Origin: JAIXWP01 sp964428835
GTDB lineage: Bacteria > Bacteroidota > Bacteroidia > Flavobacteriales_D > Sanyastnellaceae
Reading direction: 5' to 3'
DNA length: 62,314 bases
NCBI GenBank assembly: GCA_964428835.1
Contig: CAYRZQ010000023.1
Location: 1 to 62,314 of the forward strand
Position 1 is the first letter of the stretch. Each line of letters opens with the position of its first letter. Positions 16,770-24,495 of this stretch are shown piece by piece. The notes beneath the pieces are model-generated. The model searched no databases and was not told where the DNA came from. It saw only the letters and a program-made list of their open reading frames with translations. A program made the position numbers and the translations under genes.

Positions 16770-18662
16770 TCACTCAAAATACTCCCAAGCTGTGCGGTAA
16801 GCTGTCTTGCTCTCCATAAAGGTTATAAAGTCAGCATAAAATTTATCCGAAGCTAGCGTTGCACTATCACCAAAGACCACAAGCTTCTTTTTTGCACGTG
16901 TAAGAGCAACATTCAACCTGCGATAATCCTTTAAAAAACCAATTTCACCATTGTCATTACTCCTAACAAGACTAATTAGAACGACCTCCCTTTCTTGTCC
17001 TTGAAAAGAATCGATTGTATTCACTACTACACGATTGTCAGTTGCAAATAGTTCATCTAAAAGATCTATTTGTGCGCGATAGGGCGAAATGACGGCAATG
17101 CTATTAAACTCTGAAATTCCGCTCAACTCACGCTCCACGTATCGTCTAATCAATTGTGCTTCCTCCGGATTTGCTCGCGACTCCCCGTCCTCGCCTTCTT
17201 GCTCATTATATCCACAACCCGCAGTGTCAATAAACTCAGCGGCCATGCTATGTCCCTCCAACAATCCATCTGCAACTGAAGAGTGTGCCTCTAACTGATT
17301 GCGATAGAATTTATCATTCGAAAAGGCCATAATATCTTTATGCATTCTGTACTGTGTTTTCAAAAGCGATACACGTTCATGCCGTTCGATTCCCTTTTCT
17401 AAAAGCGTTTTTGATAAGCCAGCCCTTTCAGCTTCCATACTTTTTACCGTCGGTGGCAATTGAAAGGGATCTCCTGCCATCACCACTTTTTCTGCTCGTA
17501 AAATTGGAACCCAGCATGCGGGCTCCAACGCCTGACCAGCTTCATCAATGAACACCACGTCAAATCTCCTATTTCGAATATACTCATTGGTTGAGCCTAT
17601 CAAAGTACAAGCAATCACCTGAGCATTGTCGATGATCTTATCCACAATATATTGCTCCAATTCACGCGCCTCTTTATTGATATTCTTCGCCTCTTGAAAT
17701 AGTAGTTTCCGTTGCTCTGCTTCTTCTCTACCAAAACTTCTTTTGTATTTCCCACCCATCTTGCGTAGCTCAACGGCACGCTTTTTTAACTCCTTTATTT
17801 TTTTGAAATCTCTATCAGCAGAAAGTAAGACGTCCATCGTACGAGCCGAGTTATCCTCATCAATCTTTGCAAGATTTCCAATACGAACTACATTCACGCC
17901 TTTCGATGCTAGACTTCTCGTGAGATGATCCACTGCCGCGTTGCTAGCAGCGGTTACCATTATCTTCTTGCCCTCTTTTACAATCTCCAAAATTGACTGC
18001 ACAAGAGTTGTAGTTTTTCCCGTACCGGGAGGACCATGCACCAAGGCTACATCTTCAGCATTTAGAATATCATTCAATGCCTCATTCTGACTCGGGTTTA
18101 AGACTACCGAATGAACGTTCATTCGGTTTTGAAATTCAGGCTTTTTATTTCCCAAAATAATATCTCTTAGCTCCTTAAGTCTACCCTTCTCGCAATTGAT
18201 TACCTCGCTCAAAGCTTTAAACATTTCATCATAAGACTTAGAGTCGAAGAGCAAATTCACGCCAATTCTTCCCTCATCTACCCAATCGGGAAGCTCATCA
18301 AGATGGAATGTAATCTTCATCCGAGATTCATCAACGTACCCTACCACTCCGAAGATACTCTCGTCCTCATTGCCTTCCTGAGCGCTAAATAATGAAACAG
18401 GAGCACCAGGTTGAAACTGATGACGATGGCGATCTACTGGCCTTTCCACCACAATAAATGGGTAAGCACCTAAGCCAAAACCAGTTTCATTAATCTTTAA
18501 TGGAAACCAGCACAAGCCGGCTTCCTTGCGATCTTTTATGCTTTTTCTTTTAAGATATAATTCATGAATAGCCTGATCCTCTCGTTGCTCTATGCGAAGC
18601 AACTCAGCGACTTTTCCTAATTCTAAGCTCGAATCCATGGGCGCAAGTTCGGTATAAGACAT
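16770..18662 (-). CDS. SF1B DNA/RNA helicase, IGHMBP2 (SMUBP-2)/UPF1-like
   Basis: A 630-residue helicase. N-terminal OB-like beta domain (about 1-190), then the SF1 core: Walker A HGPPGTGKTTT (about 216), motif Ia TAASNAAVDHL, Walker B VFIDEAGQA, motif III AGDPFQLPPT, motif IV-V TQYRMHKDI and NTIDSFQGQE, motif VI RLNVALTRAKK. This order and the DEAG box are typical of the IGHMBP2/UPF1-like family, which unwinds 5' to 3'. The cellular role in Bacteroidota is not established. A perfect 22-bp palindrome lies within the coding sequence at 18106-18127. The start is next to the terminator of the upstream gene, so its own promoter must lie in or near that short gap. Confidence 0.9.
   Translation of the reverse strand: MSYTELAPMDSSLELGKVAELLRIEQREDQAIHELYLKRKSIKDRKEAGLCWFPLKINETGFGLGAYPFIVVERPVDRHRHQFQPGAPVSLFSAQEGNEDESIFGVVGYVDESRMKITFHLDELPDWVDEGRIGVNLLFDSKSYDEMFKALSEVINCEKGRLKELRDIILGNKKPEFQNRMNVHSVVLNPSQNEALNDILNAEDVALVHGPPGTGKTTTLVQSILEIVKEGKKIMVTAASNAAVDHLTRSLASKGVNVVRIGNLAKIDEDNSARTMDVLLSADRDFKKIKELKKRAVELRKMGGKYKRSFGREEAEQRKLLFQEAKNINKEARELEQYIVDKIIDNAQVIACTLIGSTNEYIRNRRFDVVFIDEAGQALEPACWVPILRAEKVVMAGDPFQLPPTVKSMEAERAGLSKTLLEKGIERHERVSLLKTQYRMHKDIMAFSNDKFYRNQLEAHSSVADGLLEGHSMAAEFIDTAGCGYNEQEGEDGESRANPEEAQLIRRYVERELSGISEFNSIAVISPYRAQIDLLDELFATDNRVVVNTIDSFQGQEREVVLISLVRSNDNGEIGFLKDYRRLNVALTRAKKKLVVFGDSATLASDKFYADFITFMESKTAYRTAWEYFE
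18106..18127. repeat. 22-bp perfect palindrome related to the ACCGAA/TTCGGT family
   Basis: ACCGAATGAAC followed directly by its exact reverse complement, inside the helicase gene. Outer hexamers are those of the recurrent palindrome family, but with a 10-base centre instead of 6. A TTTT run follows on the plus strand. Confidence 0.85.
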
Positions 18663-18694
18663 AAAAAAACCCGATATTTCTATCGGGTCTTTTT
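18663..18694 (-). terminator. Rho-independent terminator of the T9SS type B gene
   Basis: Stem ACCCGATA / TATCGGGT with loop TTTC and A/T tracts on both sides; on the minus strand it follows the stop at 18711. Confidence 0.82.
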
Positions 18695-18710
18695 GAATGG
18701 TGATCTAACG

Positions 18711-21077
18711 TCACCTCATTATCGTTATTTCTCCTGTTATATATTCCATTCCAACAGGCCTATTAATACCAAGAATAAAGAAGTAAACACCATCTTGAAC
18801 TTCATTTTCAGATGGTATCCAATTGTTCTGATAGTTTGCGCTTTCAAATATCATATCTCCCCATCTGTTGAACACTTGCAACGTGTTGCCAGAGTATTGT
18901 GTGATTCCACCAAATGACAACGCATTATTTGAACCGTCGCCATTAGGAGTGAATACGTTTGGAATAAAAATATTACAGAGCACCTGTCTCACACGAACCG
19001 TGTCTGACAGTGAAGCACAATCATTTTCATAACTGAAAAATATCAATGAATCACTGAATGTATTGGGAGTAGAGAAATTATAGATGTAGTCTGTAGAAAG
19101 ATCATTCTCCCAAACAAAACTCTCAATGTATTGGAAATTACCGCTGATAGGTTGAATGGAAGCTGTTTCACCAAAACACACTTCAACTACATTTGGCAAA
19201 TTAGCCTCTGGTGTTGGTAGGAAGGTAACTGTTAATTCATCAGTAGTATTACATTCTGCATGTGTAAATACAATTGTGTACTCACCATAAACCTCAGCTA
19301 TGATATCAGTATCGGTCTCATTGATGTCGATGATATCTAATCCAGTTCCTGAAGCCAAGCTCCAAGAGCCGGGAACATCATTTCCTGTTACAGAAGCCTC
19401 GAAGGAATCGCAGACTAGGAAGCTTGGAATTACATCTGGATTTACTATTTGTGAAACCACGAAATTACCTGTTCCAACACATCCGTTAGCATCTGTAGTA
19501 GTCAAAGAAATAGAACCAACACCGGTCACAGTAGAACTTTCTGTGCTTCCATTGCTCCACTGATAACTCACAAATTCTTGTGCCGTGGTGAGCGTAGTCT
19601 GAGTGCCTGCACAAATGGAGTTATCACCTTGAATTACTGGAATCGCTGTTGCAGGAGCCGTCACTTCGATACTTCCTGAAGTTTCGCACCCCCCTAAAAC
19701 TGCCTCTACTGAGTAAGTACCTGGTTGATCAACTGTGATCGAATTTCCGCCTGAACCCGTGCTCCATTCAATGTTGGTATAACCTGGAATAATCGAGAGC
19801 TGAGTTGATTCACCATTGCATATAGTGTTGTTGCCCAAAATATCTATTGCACCAGCTGTTTCAATCACGACCAAAGTATAAAATACAGTCACTTGTTGCG
19901 CCGGGACACCATTATCACTGGCCGTGATGGTAATATCATAATTGCCCGGTGGAATATCTAGCGGAGCGGCAATATCGAGCGTTGACACCCCCGCCTGCGG
20001 CGGATTCAACGTGAATACAAAAGGAGCATCAACGTTTGCCAACTGCCAGTTGATATTGAGCACCTGTTCCGGCTCCGGCCCCAAGAACGTGACCGTAATT
20101 TCATTACCCGCACATAAGTAAACCAAGTTGCACGCTGTAAGAAGCGGAGATAATGGAATAAGGTTTCCTGTATCAATGGTGGTGCAAGCATCAAAAGCAA
20201 AGATCAAATTATCAAGCCAATTTATCCCATCATCATTTCCAACCGGCCCGTCATATATATTGCTATCAACAGAGAAACGCCCTGCTTGAAAATAGTTAAA
20301 TCCATCTCCCTTGTTTGCACCAACTGTCGCAGGTGTTCCGCCGAACCCATTTACACCACTATTTGCTGAGCCTGTAGTCCACTGCATATCACCATAACAA
20401 ATGGAAACATTACCACCATTTGGAATAATTGGGTCAGTACCGTCAGAAATAATAAGTTGAAATGAATTTACCTTATCAGCTTGGCTGCTAAAATATCCAA
20501 CTGCATCCCAGTAAACGATCATATAGTGATCAGTCACCTTGTAATAAACCAAACCACTCTCTTCATTTCTTGTGTCTACGTCTGCCCAAAATGGAGCAAC
20601 CATCACCAGAGCATCATCTGGGAAACCGCTCGCTGTGAACCCACTGTTACCTTCATTAAAAGTGACATTACCGTTGTTATTAATCCAACATGAATTGTAC
20701 TGAGCACCGTACAAACAAAAGGTGAAAGGTAATTCTATTTCTGGGGTATGACTGTCATCGCTTCGGTACTCCGGCGCCTCTCCTGGACTTGATCCCAGAG
20801 ACATCGGAGCAATAGAGTAGGTTTCATCAACGGGCTTGATACAGTCGCATTCGTCTTGACCGCCGCCCCCCATTCGAGAGGAACCTTGTTTTACTTTCGA
20901 CATATCCAGCTTGCCAGGTTCGAATTGTATCTTTTCCGACGGCCTCGTTGTTTTCATAACAGGGATAACACCAGATTCTTTTGCGATCTGATAATCTCTT
21001 TCATTATCAACCTCAACAACTTGAGCGTTAATGGCTAAGCTAAAAACGGCTACAAATAAACTTAGAATGTACTTCAT
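18711..21077 (-). CDS. Secreted NIDO-like, Ig-like domain protein with T9SS type B (CHU_C) sorting domain
   Basis: A 788-residue cell-surface protein. Signal peptide 1-18 (ends INAQ); a proregion; a nidogen-like domain (LPFTFCLYGAQYNSCWINNNGNVTF ... APFWADVDTRN, about 115-300); several Ig-like/PKD-like beta repeats, including two that begin with the ICNGESTQL / ICAGTQTTL cysteine pattern; and the C-terminal gliding-motility type domain (FIPNVFTPNGDG ... VFNRWGDMIFES) ending ITGEITIMR, which is the T9SS type B signal. Likely an adhesin or surface-layer component. It has its own divergent promoter with the GNAT gene and a terminator, so it is monocistronic. Confidence 0.9.
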   Translation of the reverse strand: MKYILSLFVAVFSLAINAQVVEVDNERDYQIAKESGVIPVMKTTRPSEKIQFEPGKLDMSKVKQGSSRMGGGGQDECDCIKPVDETYSIAPMSLGSSPGEAPEYRSDDSHTPEIELPFTFCLYGAQYNSCWINNNGNVTFNEGNSGFTASGFPDDALVMVAPFWADVDTRNEESGLVYYKVTDHYMIVYWDAVGYFSSQADKVNSFQLIISDGTDPIIPNGGNVSICYGDMQWTTGSANSGVNGFGGTPATVGANKGDGFNYFQAGRFSVDSNIYDGPVGNDDGINWLDNLIFAFDACTTIDTGNLIPLSPLLTACNLVYLCAGNEITVTFLGPEPEQVLNINWQLANVDAPFVFTLNPPQAGVSTLDIAAPLDIPPGNYDITITASDNGVPAQQVTVFYTLVVIETAGAIDILGNNTICNGESTQLSIIPGYTNIEWSTGSGGNSITVDQPGTYSVEAVLGGCETSGSIEVTAPATAIPVIQGDNSICAGTQTTLTTAQEFVSYQWSNGSTESSTVTGVGSISLTTTDANGCVGTGNFVVSQIVNPDVIPSFLVCDSFEASVTGNDVPGSWSLASGTGLDIIDINETDTDIIAEVYGEYTIVFTHAECNTTDELTVTFLPTPEANLPNVVEVCFGETASIQPISGNFQYIESFVWENDLSTDYIYNFSTPNTFSDSLIFFSYENDCASLSDTVRVRQVLCNIFIPNVFTPNGDGSNNALSFGGITQYSGNTLQVFNRWGDMIFESANYQNNWIPSENEVQDGVYFFILGINRPVGMEYITGEITIMR

Positions 21078-21118
21078 TCGAATAACTTATGATTTGGTTT
21101 CAATTAAACAACAGATGC

Positions 21119-21173
21119 AAAAATAGGCGAACTAGTTGTATTGGTTTCAAAAAAAACCATTTGACTATTTTCG
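21119..21173. promoter_or_regulatory. Back-to-back divergent promoters of the T9SS type B gene and the GNAT gene
   Basis: Plus strand: TTG at 21141-21143, 22-bp spacer, TATTTTCG at 21166-21173, 18 bp before ATG 21192. Minus strand: TTG at 21150-21148, 21-bp spacer, TATTTTTG at 21126-21119, about 41 bp before the start at 21077. The two -33 elements face each other across four bases. Confidence 0.6.
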
Positions 21174-21191
21174 CGACCTCAAAGCTAATCT

Positions 21192-22355
21192 ATGAAAATA
21201 ACTGAAGTCCTGCAAAATTCAGATATTCAATCCTGGCTTAATATGCCCTTTGATATCTATAAAAGCGATCCCAACTGGATTCCTCATTTACATCAGGACA
21301 TAGAAAAGGTGTTTGATCGAAATATCAATAAACATTATAAAGACGGAGAGGCGATACGCTGGATTTTAAAAGATAATGGCAATCGCGTAATTGGTCGAAT
21401 TGCGGCCTTCCACTTCCCTAAACTCTCCTCTGGACAAAAATTCAAGGTCGGTGGTCTTGGATTTTTTGAGTGCGTCGATGACCAAGTGGCAGCGAATTTA
21501 CTTTTCCAAACAGCCGTAGAATGGCTTAAAAATGAAGGCTGCGAAGCCGTGGACGGACCTATCAATTTCGGCGAACGAGATGCATTTTGGGGTCTACTCA
21601 CTCAAAATTTCTCGGACATGAGTAGTTATCGTATGAACTACAATCCCCCCTACTACAAAGCTCTTTTCGAAAACTTTGGTTTTCAAACTTACTTCGAACA
21701 ATGGTGCTATAAGAGAGATATGCACGTACCCATTCAAGAAGTCTTTTTGAAAAAGCAAACCAATATTATAGGCGACCCTTTATTTAAAGTTTCCAATATC
21801 CGAGGCCTTTCACTGGAAAAAGTGGCTGAGAATTTTCTCACAGTCTATAACAATGCTTGGGCTGGAATCAGTGGATTCAAAAAAATGGAACTTCGGCAAG
21901 CCAATGCAATAATGAAGAGTATGAAGCCCATACTTGATCGTGATATTGTTCTATTCGCTTACTACGACAACCAGCCCATTGGATTTTACGTGAATATTCC
22001 AGAGCTCAACGAAATCTTCCAACACATTAATGGAAATCTAAATCTCTTGGGAAAGCTTAAGTTCTTATTCTATCGCTATTTCGGAAAAAGGACCACTATG
22101 GTTGGGCTCGTTTTTGGCGTAGATAAAGCATATCATGGGCGAGGCGTGGAATCAGCAATGATTAAATACTGTGAAAAGCACATTGTTACGATGAATCGCT
22201 ACAAGGAAACGATCATTACTTGGATTGGAGATTTCAATCCAAAAATGCTCAAGGTGATCGAAAATCTGGAGGCTGAAAAATACCGCACACTCATCACCTA
22301 CAGAAAAATGCTCACCGAAAAGTATCCTTTTGAAAGATGCCCAATAATTTCTTAG
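21192..22355 (+). CDS. GNAT-fold N-acetyltransferase-like protein (Bacteroidota family)
   Basis: A 387-residue soluble protein. The C-terminal half (about 215-370) has the GNAT pattern: strands around IVLFAYYDNQPIGFYVNIPE, then GLVFGVDKAYHGRGVESAMIKY, where the loop fits the acetyl-CoA pyrophosphate-binding Q/RxxGxG/A. The N-terminal half (DPNWIPHLHQD ... DGPINFGERDAFWGLL ... YNPPYYKALFENFGF) is typical of a conserved Bacteroidota family of about 380 residues. Substrate unknown. Transcribed from the divergent promoter region at 21119-21173; the tRNA genes follow with their own promoter. Confidence 0.78.
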   Translation: MKITEVLQNSDIQSWLNMPFDIYKSDPNWIPHLHQDIEKVFDRNINKHYKDGEAIRWILKDNGNRVIGRIAAFHFPKLSSGQKFKVGGLGFFECVDDQVAANLLFQTAVEWLKNEGCEAVDGPINFGERDAFWGLLTQNFSDMSSYRMNYNPPYYKALFENFGFQTYFEQWCYKRDMHVPIQEVFLKKQTNIIGDPLFKVSNIRGLSLEKVAENFLTVYNNAWAGISGFKKMELRQANAIMKSMKPILDRDIVLFAYYDNQPIGFYVNIPELNEIFQHINGNLNLLGKLKFLFYRYFGKRTTMVGLVFGVDKAYHGRGVESAMIKYCEKHIVTMNRYKETIITWIGDFNPKMLKVIENLEAEKYRTLITYRKMLTEKYPFERCPIIS

Positions 22356-22427
22356 CTCTGAAAGGCTTGATTTTATTGATATTTTAAAAAAAAGTAAAAT
22401 AGTAGGTGCAAAAAGAATAATCCACCC

Positions 22428-22435
22428 TATATTTG
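22428..22435 (+). promoter_or_regulatory. -7 element TATATTTG of the tRNA-Lys/tRNA-Leu unit
   Basis: Exact TAnnTTTG match followed by GCGCCC, 22 bp before the first base of tRNA-Lys. No clear -33 TTG. Confidence 0.55.
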
Positions 22436-22457
22436 CGCCCGCAAAAAAGCAAAAGTA

Positions 22458-22530
22458 GATCTCGTAGCTCAGCTGGTAGAGCAATACACTTTTAATGTAT
22501 GGGTCCTGGGTTCGAGTCCCAGCGGGATCA
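22458..22530 (+). tRNA. tRNA-Lys(UUU)
   Basis: A 73-nt cloverleaf. Acceptor stem GATCTCG pairs with CGGGATC (one T-G pair), discriminator A. D arm GCTC/GAGC; anticodon stem ATACA/TGTAT with loop CTTTTAA, anticodon TTT; T arm CTGGG-TTCGAGT-CCCAG. CCA is not encoded. Confidence 0.97.
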
Positions 22531-22540
22531 CGAAAGAGTA

Positions 22541-22575
22541 GAAGAAGTAGGGCAGGTATCTGCCCTACGTTCTTC
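22541..22575 (+). other. Long imperfect hairpin between the two tRNA genes
   Basis: GAAGAA+GTAGGGCA pairs with TGCCCTAC+TTCTTC, interrupted by one bulged G, around a GGTATC loop. No T run follows, so it is more likely a processing structure or an attenuator than a terminator. Confidence 0.55.
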
Positions 22576-22591
22576 ATAGCCTACAAAATTT

Positions 22592-22673
22592 GCCCTGGTG
22601 GTGAAATTGGTAGACACGTACGTTTGAGGGGCGTATTTCGCAAGATGTGCTGGTTCGAGTCCAGTCCAGGGCA
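22592..22673 (+). tRNA. tRNA-Leu(GAG)
   Basis: An 82-nt tRNA with a long variable arm typical of Leu. Acceptor GCCCTGG / CCAGGGC, discriminator A. Anticodon stem TACGT/GCGTA with loop TTGAGGG, anticodon GAG. T arm contains GGTTCGAGTCC. CCA is not encoded. Confidence 0.95.
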
Positions 22674-22702
22674 CTCGCCTCCGATCACAGGTAGTGATCA
22701 TT

Positions 22703-22730
22703 AAAGGTCAGCTTGCTGGCCTTTTTTTTA
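22703..22730 (+). terminator. Terminator of the tRNA unit
   Basis: AAAGGTCA and TGGCCTTT pair around GCTTGC, followed by eight T residues; 30 bp after tRNA-Leu. A second small hairpin (GATCAC/GTGATC) lies just before it. Confidence 0.8.
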
Positions 22731-22773
22731 TGTACCTCTCGCAACTATCCTCCTCCCCTTTTGTTATATCATT

Positions 22774-23889
22774 GTGGAATTGAAAGTGAAGCAAGAAATA
22801 AAATTAGATATCGCACCACTAGAATCTTGGTGGCCTGCGACACAACAACCTTTTCTCATAAGCGGTCCATGCAGCGCAGAAACCGAAGAACAGGTCATTC
22901 AGACGGCATTAAGGCTCAAAAAAACAAACCTAGTACACTTGCTCCGCGCGGGTATTTGGAAGCCTAGAACACGCCCCAATTCGTTTGAAGGCGTCGGCGA
23001 AATTGGACTTACCTGGTTGAAAAAAGCAAAAGACCAAACAGGCATACTCACAACAATAGAAGTCGCCACAGCCCAACACGTGGAGCTCGCCCTAAAACAT
23101 GAAGTAGATGTGCTTTGGATTGGCGCACGCACCACAGTGAATCCTTTTAGTGTCCAAGAAATTGCGGATGCGCTCAAAGGAGTGGATATTCCAGTAATGG
23201 TCAAAAACCCCATCAATCCCGATGTGCAACTTTGGATAGGCGCCATTGAGAGAATCAATAATGTTGGTATAAAAAAAATTGCCGCAATTCACCGTGGCTT
23301 TTCATTTCTCGGTGAATCCGTTTACCGAAACAAACCAATGTGGGAAATCCCTATTGCTCTTAAAACACTGCATCCAGAAATCCCAATAATCTGCGACCCA
23401 AGCCATATATCCGGCCGCAGAGACTTGCTCTTATCGGTTGCTCAAAAAGCAATGGACCTAGGTATGGCTGGCCTCATGCTAGAAAGCCATATCACCCCAG
23501 ATGAAGCATGGAGCGACGCAAAACAACAAGTTACACCTGAAAGACTCGCTGAGATTATTCACGAACTTGCCATTAGAAATAATACTCCACCAAAAGATAT
23601 TGTCGATGACGACCTACTTTCATTGAGAAAAAAAATTGATGGCATCGATGAAAAAATTATTGAACTACTGGCGCAAAGAATGAAAATTGCAGAAGCCATC
23701 GGTGAATACAAGAAGGAAAAAAACATTACCATCCTACAAGTGGACCGCTGGAAAGAGATTATGAAAACCCGCAGCGAATGGGCAAAAGAACTCAACCTCT
23801 CTGAAGAGTTCACAATGAAATATCTTGAACAGCTTCACAAAGAGTCGATTCGAACCCAAACGCGGGTCATGAATAGTAAGACTACTTGA
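22774..23889 (+). CDS. Bifunctional DAHP synthase / chorismate mutase
   Basis: A 371-residue fusion. Residues about 1-275: class I (KDO8P-like, AroA beta) 3-deoxy-D-arabino-heptulosonate 7-phosphate synthase, with GPCSAE, LRAGIWKPRTRPNSFEG, WIGARTTVNPF, VMVKNP, HRGFS, and the metal/substrate site CDPSHISGRR and MLESH. Residues about 285-371: AroQ-type chorismate mutase helix bundle (LLSLRKKIDGIDEKIIELLAQRM). It would condense PEP with erythrose 4-phosphate and later rearrange chorismate to prephenate; the fused mutase often gives feedback control. Start chosen at GTG 22774, because no ATG lies nearby and family similarity starts a few codons later. Its 3' end overlaps the convergent FAH gene by 8 bp. 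Confidence 0.93.
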   Translation: MELKVKQEIKLDIAPLESWWPATQQPFLISGPCSAETEEQVIQTALRLKKTNLVHLLRAGIWKPRTRPNSFEGVGEIGLTWLKKAKDQTGILTTIEVATAQHVELALKHEVDVLWIGARTTVNPFSVQEIADALKGVDIPVMVKNPINPDVQLWIGAIERINNVGIKKIAAIHRGFSFLGESVYRNKPMWEIPIALKTLHPEIPIICDPSHISGRRDLLLSVAQKAMDLGMAGLMLESHITPDEAWSDAKQQVTPERLAEIIHELAIRNNTPPKDIVDDDLLSLRKKIDGIDEKIIELLAQRMKIAEAIGEYKKEKNITILQVDRWKEIMKTRSEWAKELNLSEEFTMKYLEQLHKESIRTQTRVMNSKTT

Positions 23890-24493
23890 TATTGACCTTG
23901 AACATTCTCTTCTCACCCAAATAACCTTCCAAGACATCGTTGATAGCTACTGGTCCTACCCCGCTTGGCGTTCCAGTGAAAATTAAATCACCAATTTTCA
24001 ATGTCATGTACTGTGAGACGTGAGCTATGATTTTATCAAAATTAAAAATCATATCTGTGCTACTACCGCTTTGAACAACTTCTCCATTCTTTTTTAGTGA
24101 AAACCGAATATTCGTTCGGTCCATTTCATCCAACGAAATAAAGTCTTTGCCGACCACTGCGCTGCCGTCGAAAGCCTTTGCTTTTTCCCAAGGCAATCCC
24201 TTCTTTTTCTGTTCTTCCTGCACATCTCGGGCTGTAAAGTCGATACCCAGGCCAATGCTCAAATAATAGCGATTCGCGAATTGCTCTTCTATATTCTTTC
24301 CCAAACGGTCAATCTTAATGATCAACTCCACCTCATAATGAAGATCATTTGTAAATGGCGGAATAAACAAAGGATTGCTTCTCGGTAAAATTGCGGAGTC
24401 GGGCTTGCAGAAAAAAACTGGTTCCGTGGGAACCGCATTTCCCAATTCCTTTGCATGTTCCGCATAATTCCTTCCAATACAAATAATTTTCAT
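23882..24493 (-). CDS. Fumarylacetoacetate hydrolase (FAH) family protein, FAHD1-like
   Basis: A 203-residue single-domain FAH fold protein. Landmarks: CIGRNYAEHAKELGN at the N-terminus, metal ligands in HYEVELIIKI and GIDFTARDVQ, AKAFDGSAVVG, and GDLIFTGTPSGVGPV. The short size and pattern match FAHD1-like acylpyruvate hydrolases/oxaloacetate decarboxylases rather than true fumarylacetoacetase. The exact substrate is uncertain. Only 2 bp separate the OmpA-like gene stop (24496) from this start, suggesting one transcript. It carries one copy of the ACCGAA-N6-TTCGGT palindrome at 24103-24120. Confidence 0.9.
   Translation of the reverse strand: MKIICIGRNYAEHAKELGNAVPTEPVFFCKPDSAILPRSNPLFIPPFTNDLHYEVELIIKIDRLGKNIEEQFANRYYLSIGLGIDFTARDVQEEQKKKGLPWEKAKAFDGSAVVGKDFISLDEMDRTNIRFSLKKNGEVVQSGSSTDMIFNFDKIIAHVSQYMTLKIGDLIFTGTPSGVGPVAINDVLEGYLGEKRMFKVNIK
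24103..24120. repeat. ACCGAA-N6-TTCGGT palindrome, copy in the FAH gene
   Basis: ACCGAA, TATTCG, TTCGGT. Perfect outer hexamers with a 6-base centre. On the minus strand it is followed by TTTTC. Confidence 0.85.
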
Positions 24494-24495
24494 AA

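Noticed and set aside
22152..22577. Minus-strand open frame of 141 codons across the tRNA-Lys gene
   Set aside because: It overlaps a clear tRNA and the end of the GNAT gene, and has no recognisable domain.
23311..23330. TCGGT...ACCGA dyad in the DAHP synthase gene as another palindrome copy
   Set aside because: The half-sites are in the opposite orientation and the spacing differs.
23882..23889. 8-bp tail-to-tail overlap of DAHP synthase and FAH genes as something special
   Set aside because: Such short convergent overlaps are common in compact genomes.
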